Assembly (NCBI GenBank): GCA_039000515.1
Contig: JBCFYV010000012.1
Location: 37,070,387-37,134,386, forward strand
Reading direction: 5' to 3'
From: Timema cristinae
Taxonomy: Eukaryota > Arthropoda > Insecta > Phasmatodea > Timematidae
Length of the DNA stretch: 64,000 nt
The notes beneath the pieces are model-generated. The model saw only the letters and a program-made list of their open reading frames with translations. It was not told where the DNA came from and made no database searches. Shown here one piece after another: positions 10,560-20,769 of the stretch. Numbering within the stretch: the first letter of the stretch is position 1; each line of letters opens with the position of its first letter. The translations under genes and the position numbers were made by a program.

Positions 10560-10737
10560 TGTACTATGTACTTTATATCCATTGCGGTTCCCAGCCTTTG
10601 GCAGTTCAGCCGTTAATTTATTAATGTGAGAGGGTAAACCCACATTTCACTAATAATAAATTTTCGGCCATGCCGGGGATCAAGCCCGGGACCCTTAGCT
10701 AAGAAGGCAGACACGCTACCGCCTGAGCTAAGGTGTC
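10560..10737 (-). repeat. SINE-C inserted in SINE-B
   Basis: On the minus strand the head CCGACACCTTAGCTCAGGCG and GTAGCGTGTCTGCC, the B box GGGCTTGATCCCCGG, and the body ATTATTAGTGAAATGTGGG are clear. It interrupts a SINE-B copy of the same orientation. Confidence 0.85.
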
Positions 10738-10925
10738 GGGTTATACCATGTGCTAATTACGTTAATGTGCTAGGGATGATGAACGTTGAATTTAAGTAAG
10801 TGTACCCGCATTTGTATGGAGGGAGAGTATGAACCCATTTAGGAAAACCACTCTCAGTGCATCCGATTGAGATTCGAACCCTAATTTCCCCGTCATCGGC
10901 AGTCTAGTCTATTGAGATAGTGACG
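10738..10925 (-). repeat. SINE-B, 5' part (interrupted copy)
   Basis: It resumes with TTATACCATGTGCTAATTACG and runs through GTACCCGCATTTGTATGG and GAGATTCGAACCCTAATTTC to the head (CTAGTCTATTGAGATAGTG). Confidence 0.85.
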
Positions 10926-10929
10926 CAAA

Positions 10930-11566
10930 GCCAAAACTAAGAATTGTCTGGTTTTTTGAAACTACTTGTTTTGAAATATTCTAAACAAACGCTCAAAATT
11001 AAGCCTTCCTTTGGGGAATAAGGGTGGTGATTTTAAATTGAAATGAGGATTCTAAAGGTCTAAGTGACGCCCCAGTGCGTCAGTTATCAACAGGGTCCAG
11101 AATTTGTATAATTTTTTTTAGGGAGGGGTGAGATATCATAAATAATGCTCGTGTGCACATACATTAGGTTCATGATCCTCTAGTTGTGTGTGTATGTATA
11201 TATATCTCATAGGTATTTTCTTAACCTTTGTTGTAATTTTCTACACTCCGTTAACCTTAAAAGGAAGCAGTCTTACTTTGAAGTACTACACTGTCATCTC
11301 TTATAAGCTGCGCCTTAGTGGAACCATACTGGCATCCAGGGTCAACAAAGGGCACACTCATTACTTTGTGGTAAAAAAAATAATCAAAATTATTGGGAAA
11401 ACACTGCCATTTAACTGGAAATATTTATGCGAGAGGGAGTAACTATTGCTTCTGAATCAGATTTCACTGAATTAAAGTTCATGCTTTGCGAAATGCTAGA
11501 GTTTAGCTGCTAAAAGTTTTTCATCTCATATGGATTATATTTAAGTTTCAATTTGTAAAGACCTTT
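10930..11566. other. Spacer, nothing recognised
   Basis: AT-rich. An 84-codon ORF at 11188-11442 shows no recognisable domain. Confidence 0.45.
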
Positions 11567-11890
11567 GATGACCGCATGGTCTAGTTTTAGACCAGACTAT
11601 TTATGACAGGGAGATCGGGGTTCTATTCTCGGTCGGTTTTACTGAGTTTTTTCAAAACAATTGTCCACCCTCCCTTCACGCAAATGCGAGTATACNNNNN
11701 NNNNNNNNNNNNNNNNNNNNNNNNNNNNNNNNNNNNNNNNNNNNNNNNNNNNNNNNNNNNNNNNNNNNNNNNNNNNNNNNNNNNNNNNNNNNNNNATACT
11801 CTAAATTTATCTTTCCTTATCCTTAACTCATTAGCGGAATTAGTAATTAGCATATAAACTAAACAACTAGTAAAACGTGGTGCTAAAATA
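11567..11890 (+). repeat. SINE-B spanning an assembly gap
   Basis: Head GACCGCATGGTCTAG, B box GGGGTTCTATTCTCGG, body CTTCACGCAAATGCGAGTA, then 100 N, then ACTCTAAATTTATC and tail AACTAGTAAAACGTGGTGCT. The two sides are adjacent in the family consensus apart from a few bases. Confidence 0.85.
11696..11795. other. Assembly gap, 100 N
   Basis: Exactly 100 N, the usual placeholder for a gap of unknown size. The flanking SINE-B is almost continuous across it. Confidence 0.97.
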
Positions 11891-11894
11891 ATTG

Positions 11895-12334
11895 CAAAGA
11901 GCTGGTTTGTTCTAATAATGTGCAAATGTGCATTCTTTCTTAGATTTAGTTTAAATCTTTAGGTCATTTTATGTATATTAAAAGTAATTAATTTTTAATA
12001 ATTTTAATGTTTTTTTACAATATTTAGATAAATGAAATCTGTTTCCATATTATCAGTGTAGTGGATCTTAAATTACCCAATCCAGAGGAAACAATGCTTG
12101 GGATGTATGTTAAGGAATCACATACGTATTTACTTGAAAATAACCGGTAAACACAATTTTTGAAACATTTTAAATAATACCCAAAGTGTGTATTGGGTGT
12201 TGATTTCGTATTGCGATTGATCGTACGTGGAGTACGGGGCTCTAATCCCGGCCGTGTGCTAAGTGGAGTTGTTTTTTCATCATCTTTTACACGCTCTGTA
12301 TTTCCGCCAAACTAACATTTTTGTTGAACGTACT
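11895..12334. other. Spacer, nothing recognised
   Basis: AT-rich, no ORF or repeat recognised. Confidence 0.45.
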
Positions 12335-12545
12335 AGCTACGCGCACCGGTGGGTACATGGACTAAATGTCATCTATGCATCTAGTCTGGTTTTCTGGTGA
12401 CGAAAAGGTCAAGGCTTGAATCCTGCTGAGTGTGCTGAGGTGTTTTTCTCTCCCCCTAATCTCCTTTCTCATCTCAAGTCAAGTTACTTAGTTAAATGCA
12501 TGTATCTCGGATGGGTAGTAAGATACGGGGTAGATTAATAATATA
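12335..12545 (+). repeat. SINE-E
   Basis: Head CACCGGTGGGTACATGGAC and ATCTAGTCTGGTTTTC, B box GGCTTGAATCCTGC, then GTGTGCTGAGG and the tail TCGGATGGGTAGTAAGATA. Confidence 0.75.
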
Positions 12546-12549
12546 AAAA

Positions 12550-13240
12550 TGCTGAAAGCAAATATTTTCTTGTTCTTTTGACGAGGGCTATAATCTCGTA
12601 CCCCTTAAGGCTATCTTCGACCTTAAGTTGGCTTCTTCTATTAACATCCTTGCCACGGTGGGCAGAACTATCTCACTCACCAACTGTACTTTTGAGATTG
12701 AGTGACTTCATTAGAGGCCCCAGTAAGTCCCATCAGGCAATAAACGTAGCAAGTCTTCTCCAGCGAGTTTTCATTAATTCATTGTGTGTGTGGGGTGTTT
12801 GTATTACTCGCTTCTGGTACACGCCAATCTTCATAGGAAGAACCTTATCTCACAGTTTTAACAATATTAGATATACTTACACGTATTTATACGTCAAGTC
12901 ATGAGATCTGCAGACTGGGGAGCTGTCACTCTTGATAGAGATTATCACTAACTATAAAATAACATAAATAATAATAGTAAAATTGCATTAACGCTGGCTG
13001 CAAAGAAATATATTTAACATTTCTAAACTGTTCCGCCAACCAAAATCAGGTTATAGATAGATTTAGTTATAACTGTTCAAATATCAATTTTGGCCAATTT
13101 TTTATCTTTAATAATCTCCAGGCTAACAAAATTAAGAAAACTATAGTTATTTTTTATCTATAAAAACACCATTTTAAACAAATACAATTTTTTACAGACC
13201 AAATAAAATATTAAGTTAATGGCTCCCGGTTATAAATCTT
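12550..13240. other. Spacer, nothing recognised
   Basis: A 108-codon ORF at 12578-12904 (plus) has no recognisable domain, and its composition does not argue for coding. Confidence 0.4.
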
Positions 13241-13242
13241 AG

Positions 13243-13430
13243 TACCCGCACAGGTAAGAATATGGATGAAGGCGTCACTCTCGTCTTGTCTAGCTTGTGG
13301 TCATGGGGAGTTTGGGACTAATAGTCTATTTTGGCTGGGTGTACTTGGTAACTCTACCTTCATCATTCCTGGCCAATTAGCGTGAATATAGTTAGCCCGG
13401 ATGGCTAGAAGAAGCGTCACACGGAAAAAC
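13243..13430 (+). repeat. SINE-E, shortened
   Basis: AAGGCGTCACTCTCGTCTTG and TCTAGCTTGTGG match SINE-E heads. The B box is decayed, and GGCTGGGTGTACTTGG leads to a deleted body and the tail AGCCCGGATGGCTAGAAG. Confidence 0.6.
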
Positions 13431-13434
13431 ACGA

Positions 13435-14080
13435 AAAAAACCCAACTTTTCCATCGATTTAAATAGTACGAATGCAATTTTTTTTTCTTCTAAGGACGTT
13501 AAAACCAGAAACCTCAAATGAGTTCCAATAAAGCAATAACATCGATTCCAGCTTTCTTCTCACACTTACTTATTGACTACAGCGCTTGGTGGTTGAATGT
13601 GTCTCTAACGTTGAGTCTGCTGCATACCACTATTAATACTATAATCAAAGTCTATGAAGACTAACACTCTTTCCTAAGTACCGTGCTCTTTCCCTAGAAT
13701 GTAATGGTCTGAAGAGAAAAAAATGACAATTGAAAATGTACCGTAGAATTTTCATGTTTACTTACTAGTTGCAGACTTTTATTTTGCAAAGCTTAAATCT
13801 TCACCGTAACCAAATGCTGGCTATCGATTGTGAGAAACCGCAAGACAAGTAAGTCCGGGATATCATAGTGGAAGGCGAATTCGCGGATGACTGGAACAGA
13901 GAGATGACCCATTTGCGTTGTCTGACTGTATGTAGTTCCGAGAACTGAAACCAGACACCGAGGTTTCCTCTCTGAATAACCTCAAACCATCTTTTTCTAT
14001 CTCATAGGTTTCACTTTTAGTGTTATTCTTTTACTACTCAGTGGAGCTTTCATCCTGATCAAAACTAACATTTTAAATGA
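13435..14080. other. Spacer, nothing recognised
   Basis: No domain or repeat recognised. Confidence 0.45.
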
Positions 14081-14082
14081 AT

Positions 14083-14262
14083 ATCGACCATAGCTAAGTC
14101 GGTAGCGTGTCTCTCTACTGAGCTTGGGGTTCCGGGTTCGATTCCTGGCACGAACGAAAATGTATCATTGGTGAAATGTGGGTTTCCCCCTTCACAATGA
14201 TGAATTAATGGCCGGGGGCTGAATGCTGTGTTTGTTATAGATCAAATATCAATACATAGATT
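14083..14262 (+). repeat. SINE-C, good copy
   Basis: A box TAGCTAAGTCGGTAGCGTG, B box CCGGGTTCGATTCCTGG, then GTATCATTGGTGAAATGTGG, CACAATGATGAATTAATGG and CCGGGGGCTGAATGCTGTG. Confidence 0.88.
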
Positions 14263-14324
14263 TTAAATCATTGCAATTACAGCACTGTCCGAATGGAGGT
14301 GACCACATTTCAAATTATTTAAAC

Positions 14325-14412
14325 TAGTTGAAAAATGACACCTATATACGGGAATCGAACCTGGCACCTTTGGTTTAGTGCACCAATGGATTCAGGATCT
14401 GTCCCGTGCTCA
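14325..14412 (-). repeat. Possible tRNA-derived fragment
   Basis: On the minus strand CAGGTTCGATTCCCG is a strong B-box match. Upstream GGTGCACTAAACC is a weak A region. No body is shared with other families. Confidence 0.35.
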
Positions 14413-14570
14413 AAGTCATTATTGACTCACACAAGTTGACTTGAGATTAACTTCTTATTTTCTCTTTACAAGTGTATTATTATGTTAGACTTGTGGCGTT
14501 TTGAAGTGTCAAAGATTCGTGCTTCGACTTCATCTCTGCCTGGTCTCAAAGCGAACTTTACGTATTGCTT

Positions 14571-14781
14571 GATACTCTTATTTAAGTATAAAAAGTTGGT
14601 TAAATAGAAAACTAAAAAAAAAAAAATGTTAAAAATTAATCAAAACATAAAGGATTCAATGACAGGAAAATTAGTCGATACTCTTATTTAGGTATAAAAA
14701 GTTGGTTAAATAGAAAACTAAAAAAAAAATTGTAAAAAATTAATCAAAACATAAAGGATTCAATGACAAGGAAAATTAGTC
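14571..14781 (+). repeat. Tandem duplication, 2 x ~105 bp
   Basis: Both copies start GATACTCTTATTTA and contain AAAAAGTTGGTTAAATAG and CATAAAGGATTCAATGAC. They differ by a few substitutions and poly-A length, so this is a recent local duplication. Confidence 0.95.
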
Positions 14782-14901
14782 AAAATTCTTGGTCTTAAAC
14801 CAGACATTTTTGACCCGAGTCATATGACCAACAGTTCTAATACATATTTTACTTCAATTTTCCACTATACTTTTGTTTTAATTTGGTCTATACATCGTAT
14901 A

Positions 14902-14903
<2 letters not shown>

Positions 14904-14967
<64 letters not shown>
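14904..14967. repeat. (TA)n microsatellite
   Basis: About 60 bp of TA dinucleotides with one phase break. Confidence 0.97.
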
Positions 14968-14984
14968 ATGTGTATTCCTTAAAT

Positions 14985-15267
14985 TCAATATTTTCTCAAA
15001 TGCCGTACTTATTTCTACAACTTTGTAAAAATAGAATAAATAAAATATACATTTTTATATTCACATTTATATATTATAACTATTGGCAACACGTACAAGG
15101 TTGAGCTATTTTTACGTTCATATGGGGGAAAAATACACTTCTTCGGTTTTATTTTTCAATAGGCTAGATTATATTGTATTTGCCGCGATATTGTGAAATA
15201 CCGGTATATTTTCAATACTTTATTATATAGGCCCTAACATACTTTGTGTTGAAGAAACCACTTACTC
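14985..15267. other. Spacer, nothing recognised
   Basis: AT-rich with no recognised repeat. Confidence 0.4.
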
Positions 15268-15402
15268 GCAGTGATGGTCGAGTGGTCTAAGACCGAAATT
15301 CTTATGGGGTCCGTGAGATCGTCCAGGGAATCCGTGACATACCTTTATATATATTTTAGATCCTATAAAATTGTATATAAAAAGGTTAAATCGCTAGTGT
15401 AG
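15268..15402 (+). repeat. tRNA-like A-box fragment and possible hAT end
   Basis: GATGGTCGAGTGGTCTAAG is a tRNA-Leu/Ser-like A box. It is followed by GGGGTCCGTGAG and GGAATCCGTGACAT, then AAAAGGTTAAATCGCTAGTG, which is reminiscent of hAT 3' ends. No partner terminus was found. Confidence 0.3.
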
Positions 15403-15420
15403 ACTAAACATAATTGTGCC

Positions 15421-15560
15421 TACAACTTTGAGAAGAGCATTTGGGCATTCACTTTTAATTTTATCTTCAGCCAGCACAAAGAATTTTCAGAAAAACCACT
15501 TAAGCATTTGATGCCTTTTCCAACAACTTAATTGTGCAAGCCTTTCCTGCGCTTTGTGGT
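15421..15560 (+). pseudogene. Possible hAT transposase C-terminal remnant
   Basis: One plus-strand frame reads KPLKHLMPFPTT, stop, LCK. This resembles the conserved '..L+.LLPFPTTYLCE.GFS' motif of the hAT C-terminal dimerisation region. Only about 45 residues match and there is a stop in the motif. Nearby CCGTGACAT and AAAGGTT stretches are also hAT-end-like. The support is one motif, so other explanations remain. Confidence 0.5.
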
Positions 15561-15564
15561 GAAG

Positions 15565-16184
15565 CAATGCAGATGGAAGGTTGGTTGAAAGGTATTTAAA
15601 ATTAACGTAGGCAAGCACAAGTCTCGCTAAAGTTAAACCACTTTTGTCAACTGGGGAATTCCTCCTTTGCCAGAGAGTGGATCACTGATCGACCTCTTCG
15701 CGAGATGCTAAACAGGTTCTGTCGGGAAGTAGATGGAACCTTGTAAATAGCTAGTAAAAAGGAACGCAAGGGGTTTGAGCTAGTTTTAAAGAAAACACTT
15801 CTTATGTGTTCGTCACTCCCCCTTGTATTGTCACGCAAGATGTGTGTGTTGTGGGGAGGAAAGAACGCGAGGGTTTGTGTGTAGACAATGCAAGTGGTGT
15901 AGGCTCCTCTCTTACAAGTCACCACTTCCTGCTAGGGATGAGCTATAAATACCTGTGGGGTGATGATGGAGGAGTGGGTGGGGGAGGGTCTAGTCTTGAG
16001 CTGCATCTCTGGGAGGGCAGGGCTGAAATAATGTCCACAGGCAAGACCGTAGTCAGGGAAGGGGGGTAGGAGGGGTGTTCAAACGTTCAAACTCCCCCCC
16101 TCCCCTGAAATCTTATGAACAAAATATGTAAGGCTTTATTCTTTATTTATGGTTCAAACAATATCAAAATTAAGCTACAAGTAC
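15565..16184. other. Spacer with G-rich patch
   Basis: A G-rich stretch lies at about 15955-16080. No gene seen. Confidence 0.45.
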
Positions 16185-16571
16185 AAATTCGGGTGCTGTG
16201 TTACCATAAAAAACACTTTAGAGAGCTTCTAAAAGTGGTTAATATTTGGAATTTGTCTTTGCCTTCAGCAATTAGGGGGTTGTGTTACCATAAAAACACT
16301 TTAGAAAGCTTCTAGAAGGGTTTGATATTTAGAATTTAGCCTCCTACAGCTAGGGGGCTATGTTTCCGTAAAAACACTTCAGATAACTTCTAGAGTTGTT
16401 TAAATATATAGATTTTTCATAGCCCAAGCAGTTAAGAGGTTATGTTACCATAAAAAAACAGTTTAGAGAGCTTCTAGAGATGTTTAATATTCCGAATTTT
16501 TCCTTGGCTTCAGCAGTTAGTGGGTTTTGTTACCATACAAATCGCTTCACAGATCTTCTAGAGGTGTTTAA
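16185..16571 (+). repeat. ~82-bp minisatellite, left half
   Basis: About five degenerate units share GGGGTTATGTTACCATAAAA, ACACTTTAGAGAGCTTCTAG and GTTTAATATTTAGAATTTG. The array is cut in a unit at GTGTTTAA and resumes at 18124 after an inserted element. Confidence 0.9.
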
Positions 16572-18123
16572 AGGTGCAGATAGACTAGCAAGTAATCTCG
16601 CGCGAGATGCTGTCAGACATTACTGTCACAAAATGTAAACAGCTCTGCCAGTATATTTCTAATGACTCGTGCAAGTTGTTCCGTGAGACCCACGCTTCCC
16701 TGTCTAAACACACTCCTCGCGACTTCCGTAAGCTCTCACGGAATATCCAAACCATAGAACAGGTATTGATCCAAACCATTTCGATATTTTCTGTGAGACG
16801 TGTGAGAGTTAATTGTCTTTCTAGATGATGCCCGCCTTCAAAAAGGGGAGTGATAGTGAAATAAAATTGCTAATTGCTCTTTATGAAGAAAATTAAGTTT
16901 TGTGTGAAGCTTACACTACAGAGACAGGTTTTAAAAACCCACCAAGATGCCTTACAAGCCATAGCAAACAAGTTTTCCACTAACCCAGTGGAAATATCTA
17001 GAAAGCTGCACAATATACGCGGTCAATCTAATCAATAATCGAAAAAAAGTAAGTTTAAAGAAAGAGGTACTGGATCCACTCCATAATCCAACATTGCCTT
17101 TCCTTCAGTATTTTTCTACTAATAGAATAATATATTTTGTTCAGGATTAATTATGCAGCCGCATATTCGAGACGTCTGATTATTCCAAAATGACCACAGG
17201 CAAACCTTGCGCGAGCAATATTCTCCTCTCAAGTGTAAACAGAATTGTGAGAACTCTCGCAAGTCACTCGCTAACACCAGTCGCCCGACAGATCTTGCAG
17301 CAATTTATTACGTGGACCTCTAATTTTGAAACGTGCGAGTAGCGATTCACTAGCGTACTTCTCTTCTCTCATCTCGCACACAATCTCGCAAACCCCTAAT
17401 TTTGAAACTTCTGCGCTGCGAAAACTGACGTCACACGATCGAATAGCGTGAGGATTCTTCTACTCGCTAGTCTCACACCGTGCGAGAGAGGGCTTGTCTC
17501 TCTACTTATTTATTTAACCTTCAATTTGGATGAGTCGTTTGATTGACATTCTCATAATTTAGAGTTGATTTATAATTAATAGCTAGTGATTTAAATTCAG
17601 ACAAAAAATTTAAATATTATAATCGAGGTGAGAATGATCCCGTGATCTTCTGAGTTTAAGACAATCACGCTACCAAGTAAGCTAAAGTGAATATTGAAAA
17701 TAAATATGGTTTAACTTCTACTCATATAACCTGAATCTTTTTTACGACAACAAACTTTGTTACAAACAACTAGAAGATGGTTTCCTAATAAAAAGAAACA
17801 AATCATTTTTACATGATGCACTCAATACAATAATAGTGTTTACTTTCAATTACGTATCTTGTATAGTGGTATCCCATCGCTTCAATCCTTTGGAACGTCA
17901 TGGTTTACAGTGTTGTCAGATTGAAAACTCGGTTCTCAAGTGAAACAACGCTACACCGACTCGCACGTCAGTAGAAACCTTTTAAAATTAGCTCTGTTTT
18001 GGTACAGCCTGCGATTTGCGAGTTTGCACGTTAGCGAGTATTTTCGCAAATTTCAACCCTAGGGGTCCTGGACAGCACTTCCGCGAGAAATATCGCAATT
18101 CACTTGCCAGTTTAACTGTAGCC
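16572..18123 (+). mobile_element. PIF/Harbinger-like element inserted in minisatellite
   Basis: The array unit GTGTTTAATATTTAG is split as GTGTTTAA | element | TAATATTTAG, giving a 3-bp TAA duplication (16569-16571 and 18124-18126), as in PIF/Harbinger insertions. The ends are imperfect inverted repeats: left AGGTGCAGATAGACTAGCAA, right reverse complement GGCTACAGTTAAACTGGCAA. CTCGC/GCGAG motifs are frequent inside. The interior contains a MADF-like coding relic, which fits the accessory DNA-binding gene of this superfamily. No DDE transposase is visible. Confidence 0.8.
16855..17110 (+). pseudogene. MADF/Myb-like DNA-binding domain remnant
   Basis: One frame reads SEIKLLIALYEEN, stop, then VLCEAYTTETGF and PPRCLT. 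After a frameshift it gives AIANKFSTNPVEISRKLHN and IRGQSNQ, then stop. The spacing of 'LI.LYEE', a basic helix and 'KLHNIRGQ' is typical of MADF-domain proteins, some of which are encoded by PIF/Harbinger elements beside the transposase. Stops and at least one frameshift make it a pseudogene. The surrounding element at 16572-18123 supports the assignment. Confidence 0.65.
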
Positions 18124-18530
18124 TAATATTTAGAATATTTCCTTGCCTTCAGCAGTTAGGGGGTTATGTTACTATAAAAACTCTTTAGAGAGCTTCTAGA
18201 GGTGTTTAATATTTAGAATTTGGCCTAACCTCCGGCAGTTAGGGGGTTATGTTGCCATAAAAACACTTCAGATAGCTTATAGAGTTGTTTAAATATATAT
18301 ATATAATTTTTTTCCCATACCCCGGCAATTAAAGGGTTATATTACCACAAACAACACTTTAGAGAGCTTCTAGAGTGTTTAGTATTTAGAATTTGCCCTA
18401 GCCTCCGGCATAAGGGGGCTTTGTTTCCATAAACACACTTCTGATAGCTTCTAGAGGGGTTTAATATTTAGAATATTTCTTAGCTTTCAGCAGTTAGGGT
18501 GCTATGTTGCCTTTAAAAAACACCTAACTT
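18124..18530 (+). repeat. ~82-bp minisatellite, right half
   Basis: It continues the array at 16185 with about five units (CAGCAGTTAGGGGGTTATGT, CTCTTTAGAGAGCTTCTAG). One unit carries a short TA expansion near 18293. Confidence 0.9.
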
Positions 18531-18584
18531 AGCACCAAATAATGAAAAGCTATTACCGTTTGTAGATAATATTTTGGAGAATTA

Positions 18585-20031
18585 AGCACTATTCACACTA
18601 TACGTAACGTCAAAATCACGTCAGATCACGGCAGAGTCACGTCACAATATTCAATAGAGTTTATATGGCAGCATTCACACTGGGCAGCAACGTCACGGAC
18701 CGTCAACGGCACGGCACGGCCAACATTCTCGAGGAGAATGTTTTGACGTGACATGACGGTCAAGGAGTGAGTTGCGCCAGTGCACACTGAAGTCTCGTTT
18801 ATATTGTAACACAACATGTTGGCCAACACGATCCCAACATGTTGTTTACAATATAACGCATTCCTAACTTGTCGGGGATATGATGGCCAACATGTTGGTG
18901 TTGGGGCAGCTGGTCCGAGCCAACAAGTTGTTTTGGGTTGTGTTGGAGATAATAAACAACCAACCCAACATGTTGGCTAATTTGGGAAGTTCTACGCATG
19001 CGCTAGAGAGTCAAGCCCGTCTTTAGCCTTGGCAAAGAACATAATTTGGGGCTATAGATAAAGCTCCCATAAAGCGCAGAGTTGTACAGCAAATTTTTCT
19101 CCCGGAGTCGCAACAATTTTCCTTTCTATTTTACCACGTAAATGAGGATACAGAAATGTAACTAAGCATTCAAGTTCACATATGACATGCGTACAAAGTT
19201 ATCAAATCCACTTTGCAAATGTAGGTAATTCATTATTCCCATGTACGTACCTTCAATTTGACGTTTAGCAAAAAAAAAAACTCAACCCCCACCACCGTTT
19301 CTTACATTTTGGTTTTTTCTGCAAGAGTACACTACCTGTCAACACAATAAATGAAGACTTGCAAGTAATATGATGTTATTCAGGGCTAGAAATGTGTAGA
19401 CTAATTAAAAACTAGCGGAGGACCCAGGATGTTGGTCCAACAAGTTGGCAACAGTAAACGCAGCTTACTTTTCCTCGTCTGTTGTCTTCCAACATGTTAC
19501 ATAATAAACGAGGCTTAACAAAAAAGTTGACTGTGCCTTTTCGATAACCTTTTAAAAATAAATGACGAATCCTTAATTTAACATGTACGTCAATATAAAC
19601 AACTAAATAATTCGGCCAGCAAGAAATACGGTGAATAGTGCTCTGCTCTTCTTTTTAGTTTAACAAACAATAAAATTGGTATTTTGACATTCTATAATAT
19701 TTATAGAAGCTTATTTCGTCCTCTTACAATTCCTTGAACAATGTTTGACATTCGCACACAGACTTTCTGAATTTTAGCATATTTTTCACCCACACTCTTT
19801 ATGGTTGTTTTTCTTCCTACTTCTTTGTCAAGCAAAATCGCAATCAATGCAAGTTGTTTGATCTTAAATATTGGCATTTTTGTAAAATCACATCGTTTCC
19901 GCTAACATTTTTTGGAAATCTGACGTGACGATGATGTTGATGTGATGTATAGTGTGAATTGTGCAGAGGTTTGACGTGACGCTGCCGTGATGTGACGTGA
20001 TGTGATGTTGACGTATAGTGTGAATGGTACG
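18585..20031. mobile_element. TIR element, ~1.45 kb, Harbinger-like
   Basis: Terminal inverted repeats extend about 55 bp. The left end has ATTCACACTATACG, AATCACGTCAGATCACGGC and GAGTCACGTCA. The right end, reverse-complemented, has ATTCACACTATACG, ATCACGTCACATCACGGC and GCGTCACGTCA. TTA flanks both ends (18582-18584 and 20032-20034), suggesting a 3-bp duplication. The outermost base pair mismatches, so the exact end is uncertain. A second element is nested at 18791-19515. No transposase ORF remains. Confidence 0.75.
18791..19515. mobile_element. Nested TIR element, ~0.73 kb
   Basis: The left end AGTCTCGTTTATATTGTAAC pairs with the right end, reverse-complemented, AGCCTCGTTTATTATGTAAC. Flanks are TGA and TAA, compatible with a mutated TWA duplication. 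Multiple copies of the palindrome-like CCAACATGTTGG lie just inside both ends and are candidate transposase-binding sites. It sits inside the 18585-20031 element. Confidence 0.75.
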
Positions 20032-20143
20032 TTACATTAAACGTGGTAGCTCATTCCACCACACAAGATGTTGCATGTTTGCCATGTTTCCATGGTATGC
20101 AGTTTTTTCTCTGTGCGCCTTTGATTCAAGGTCTAGGTACCCG

Positions 20144-20384
20144 CTATTGTAGCCTCATGGTCTAAGGTGCTATTCTTGCAATAGAATAGACTGCCGATGA
20201 CGGGGAGATTGTGACTCGATCCCATTCGGGTGTATTGGGAGTGGTTTATTCTTAAATGCTTCCTACTCTACCTCCACGCAGATGCGAGTACACTTCCTCG
20301 AAATTAAACCTTCCTCATCCCTAACCCATTATTGTAATTAGTAAGCGTGCAACCCGAATGGGTGGTAAAACGCGGTGAGATAAA
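20144..20384 (+). repeat. SINE-B, full length
   Basis: A box CTCATGGTCTAAGGTGC, GATGACGGGGAGATTGTG, mutated B box GACTCGATCCC, CTCCACGCAGATGCGAGTA, and tail ACCCGAATGGGTGGTAAAACG. Confidence 0.9.
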
Positions 20385-20467
20385 ACAAAAGTCTAGGTGC
20401 GCTTTGATCCATATATTTGTGCGCTTTTGATATGGGTTTTTTCCTCTTGTGCGCTTTCGATGTTCTC

Positions 20468-20500
20468 CCAGTCCGGATGGGTGCTGAAACATGATGCAAA
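20468..20500 (+). repeat. Orphan SINE 3' tail
   Basis: CAGTCCGGATGGGTGCTGA then AACATGATGCAAA resembles the tail of SINE-E at 54040. Nothing upstream matches the body. Confidence 0.45.
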
Positions 20501-20627
20501 GATGGGATGTTGACCCTAGCAGGAATCGAGTCCGATCCTCTTTAAAGGGCTTTAGCGTCTGGACCTCAGTGCTGTCCTTAGGGTGGATTGTCTCGGTATG
20601 GCCATTGTCCTCTAAAAAATTTGCAAT

Positions 20628-20764
20628 ATGCAGTCCTACGGCCGTAAATGAAATCACAAGGACACACTACAATTTCACAGTTTCTTGGACATACTTGGAA
20701 TCGAATCTGGAACTCTTTAAAAATCCGTAGGAGTCATGTTACCGACTGAGCTAAGAGTGTCTGG
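20628..20764 (-). repeat. SINE-C
   Basis: On the minus strand the head ACTCTTAGCTCAGTCGGTA, B box CCAGATTCGATTCCAAG, and body to GGCCGTAGGA match SINE-C. The 3' part is missing. Confidence 0.75.
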
Positions 20765-20769
20765 CCAAA

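Noticed and set aside
11603..11925. ORFs of 84 and 100 codons crossing 11696-11795
   Set aside because: They run through the N gap and SINE-B sequence.
12578..12904. 108-codon plus-strand ORF, the longest without N
   Set aside because: No recognisable domain, unremarkable composition and no splice or promoter context.
16185..18530. CRISPR-like array of regularly spaced repeats
   Set aside because: The units are contiguous and degenerate with no unique spacers, and the context is eukaryotic.
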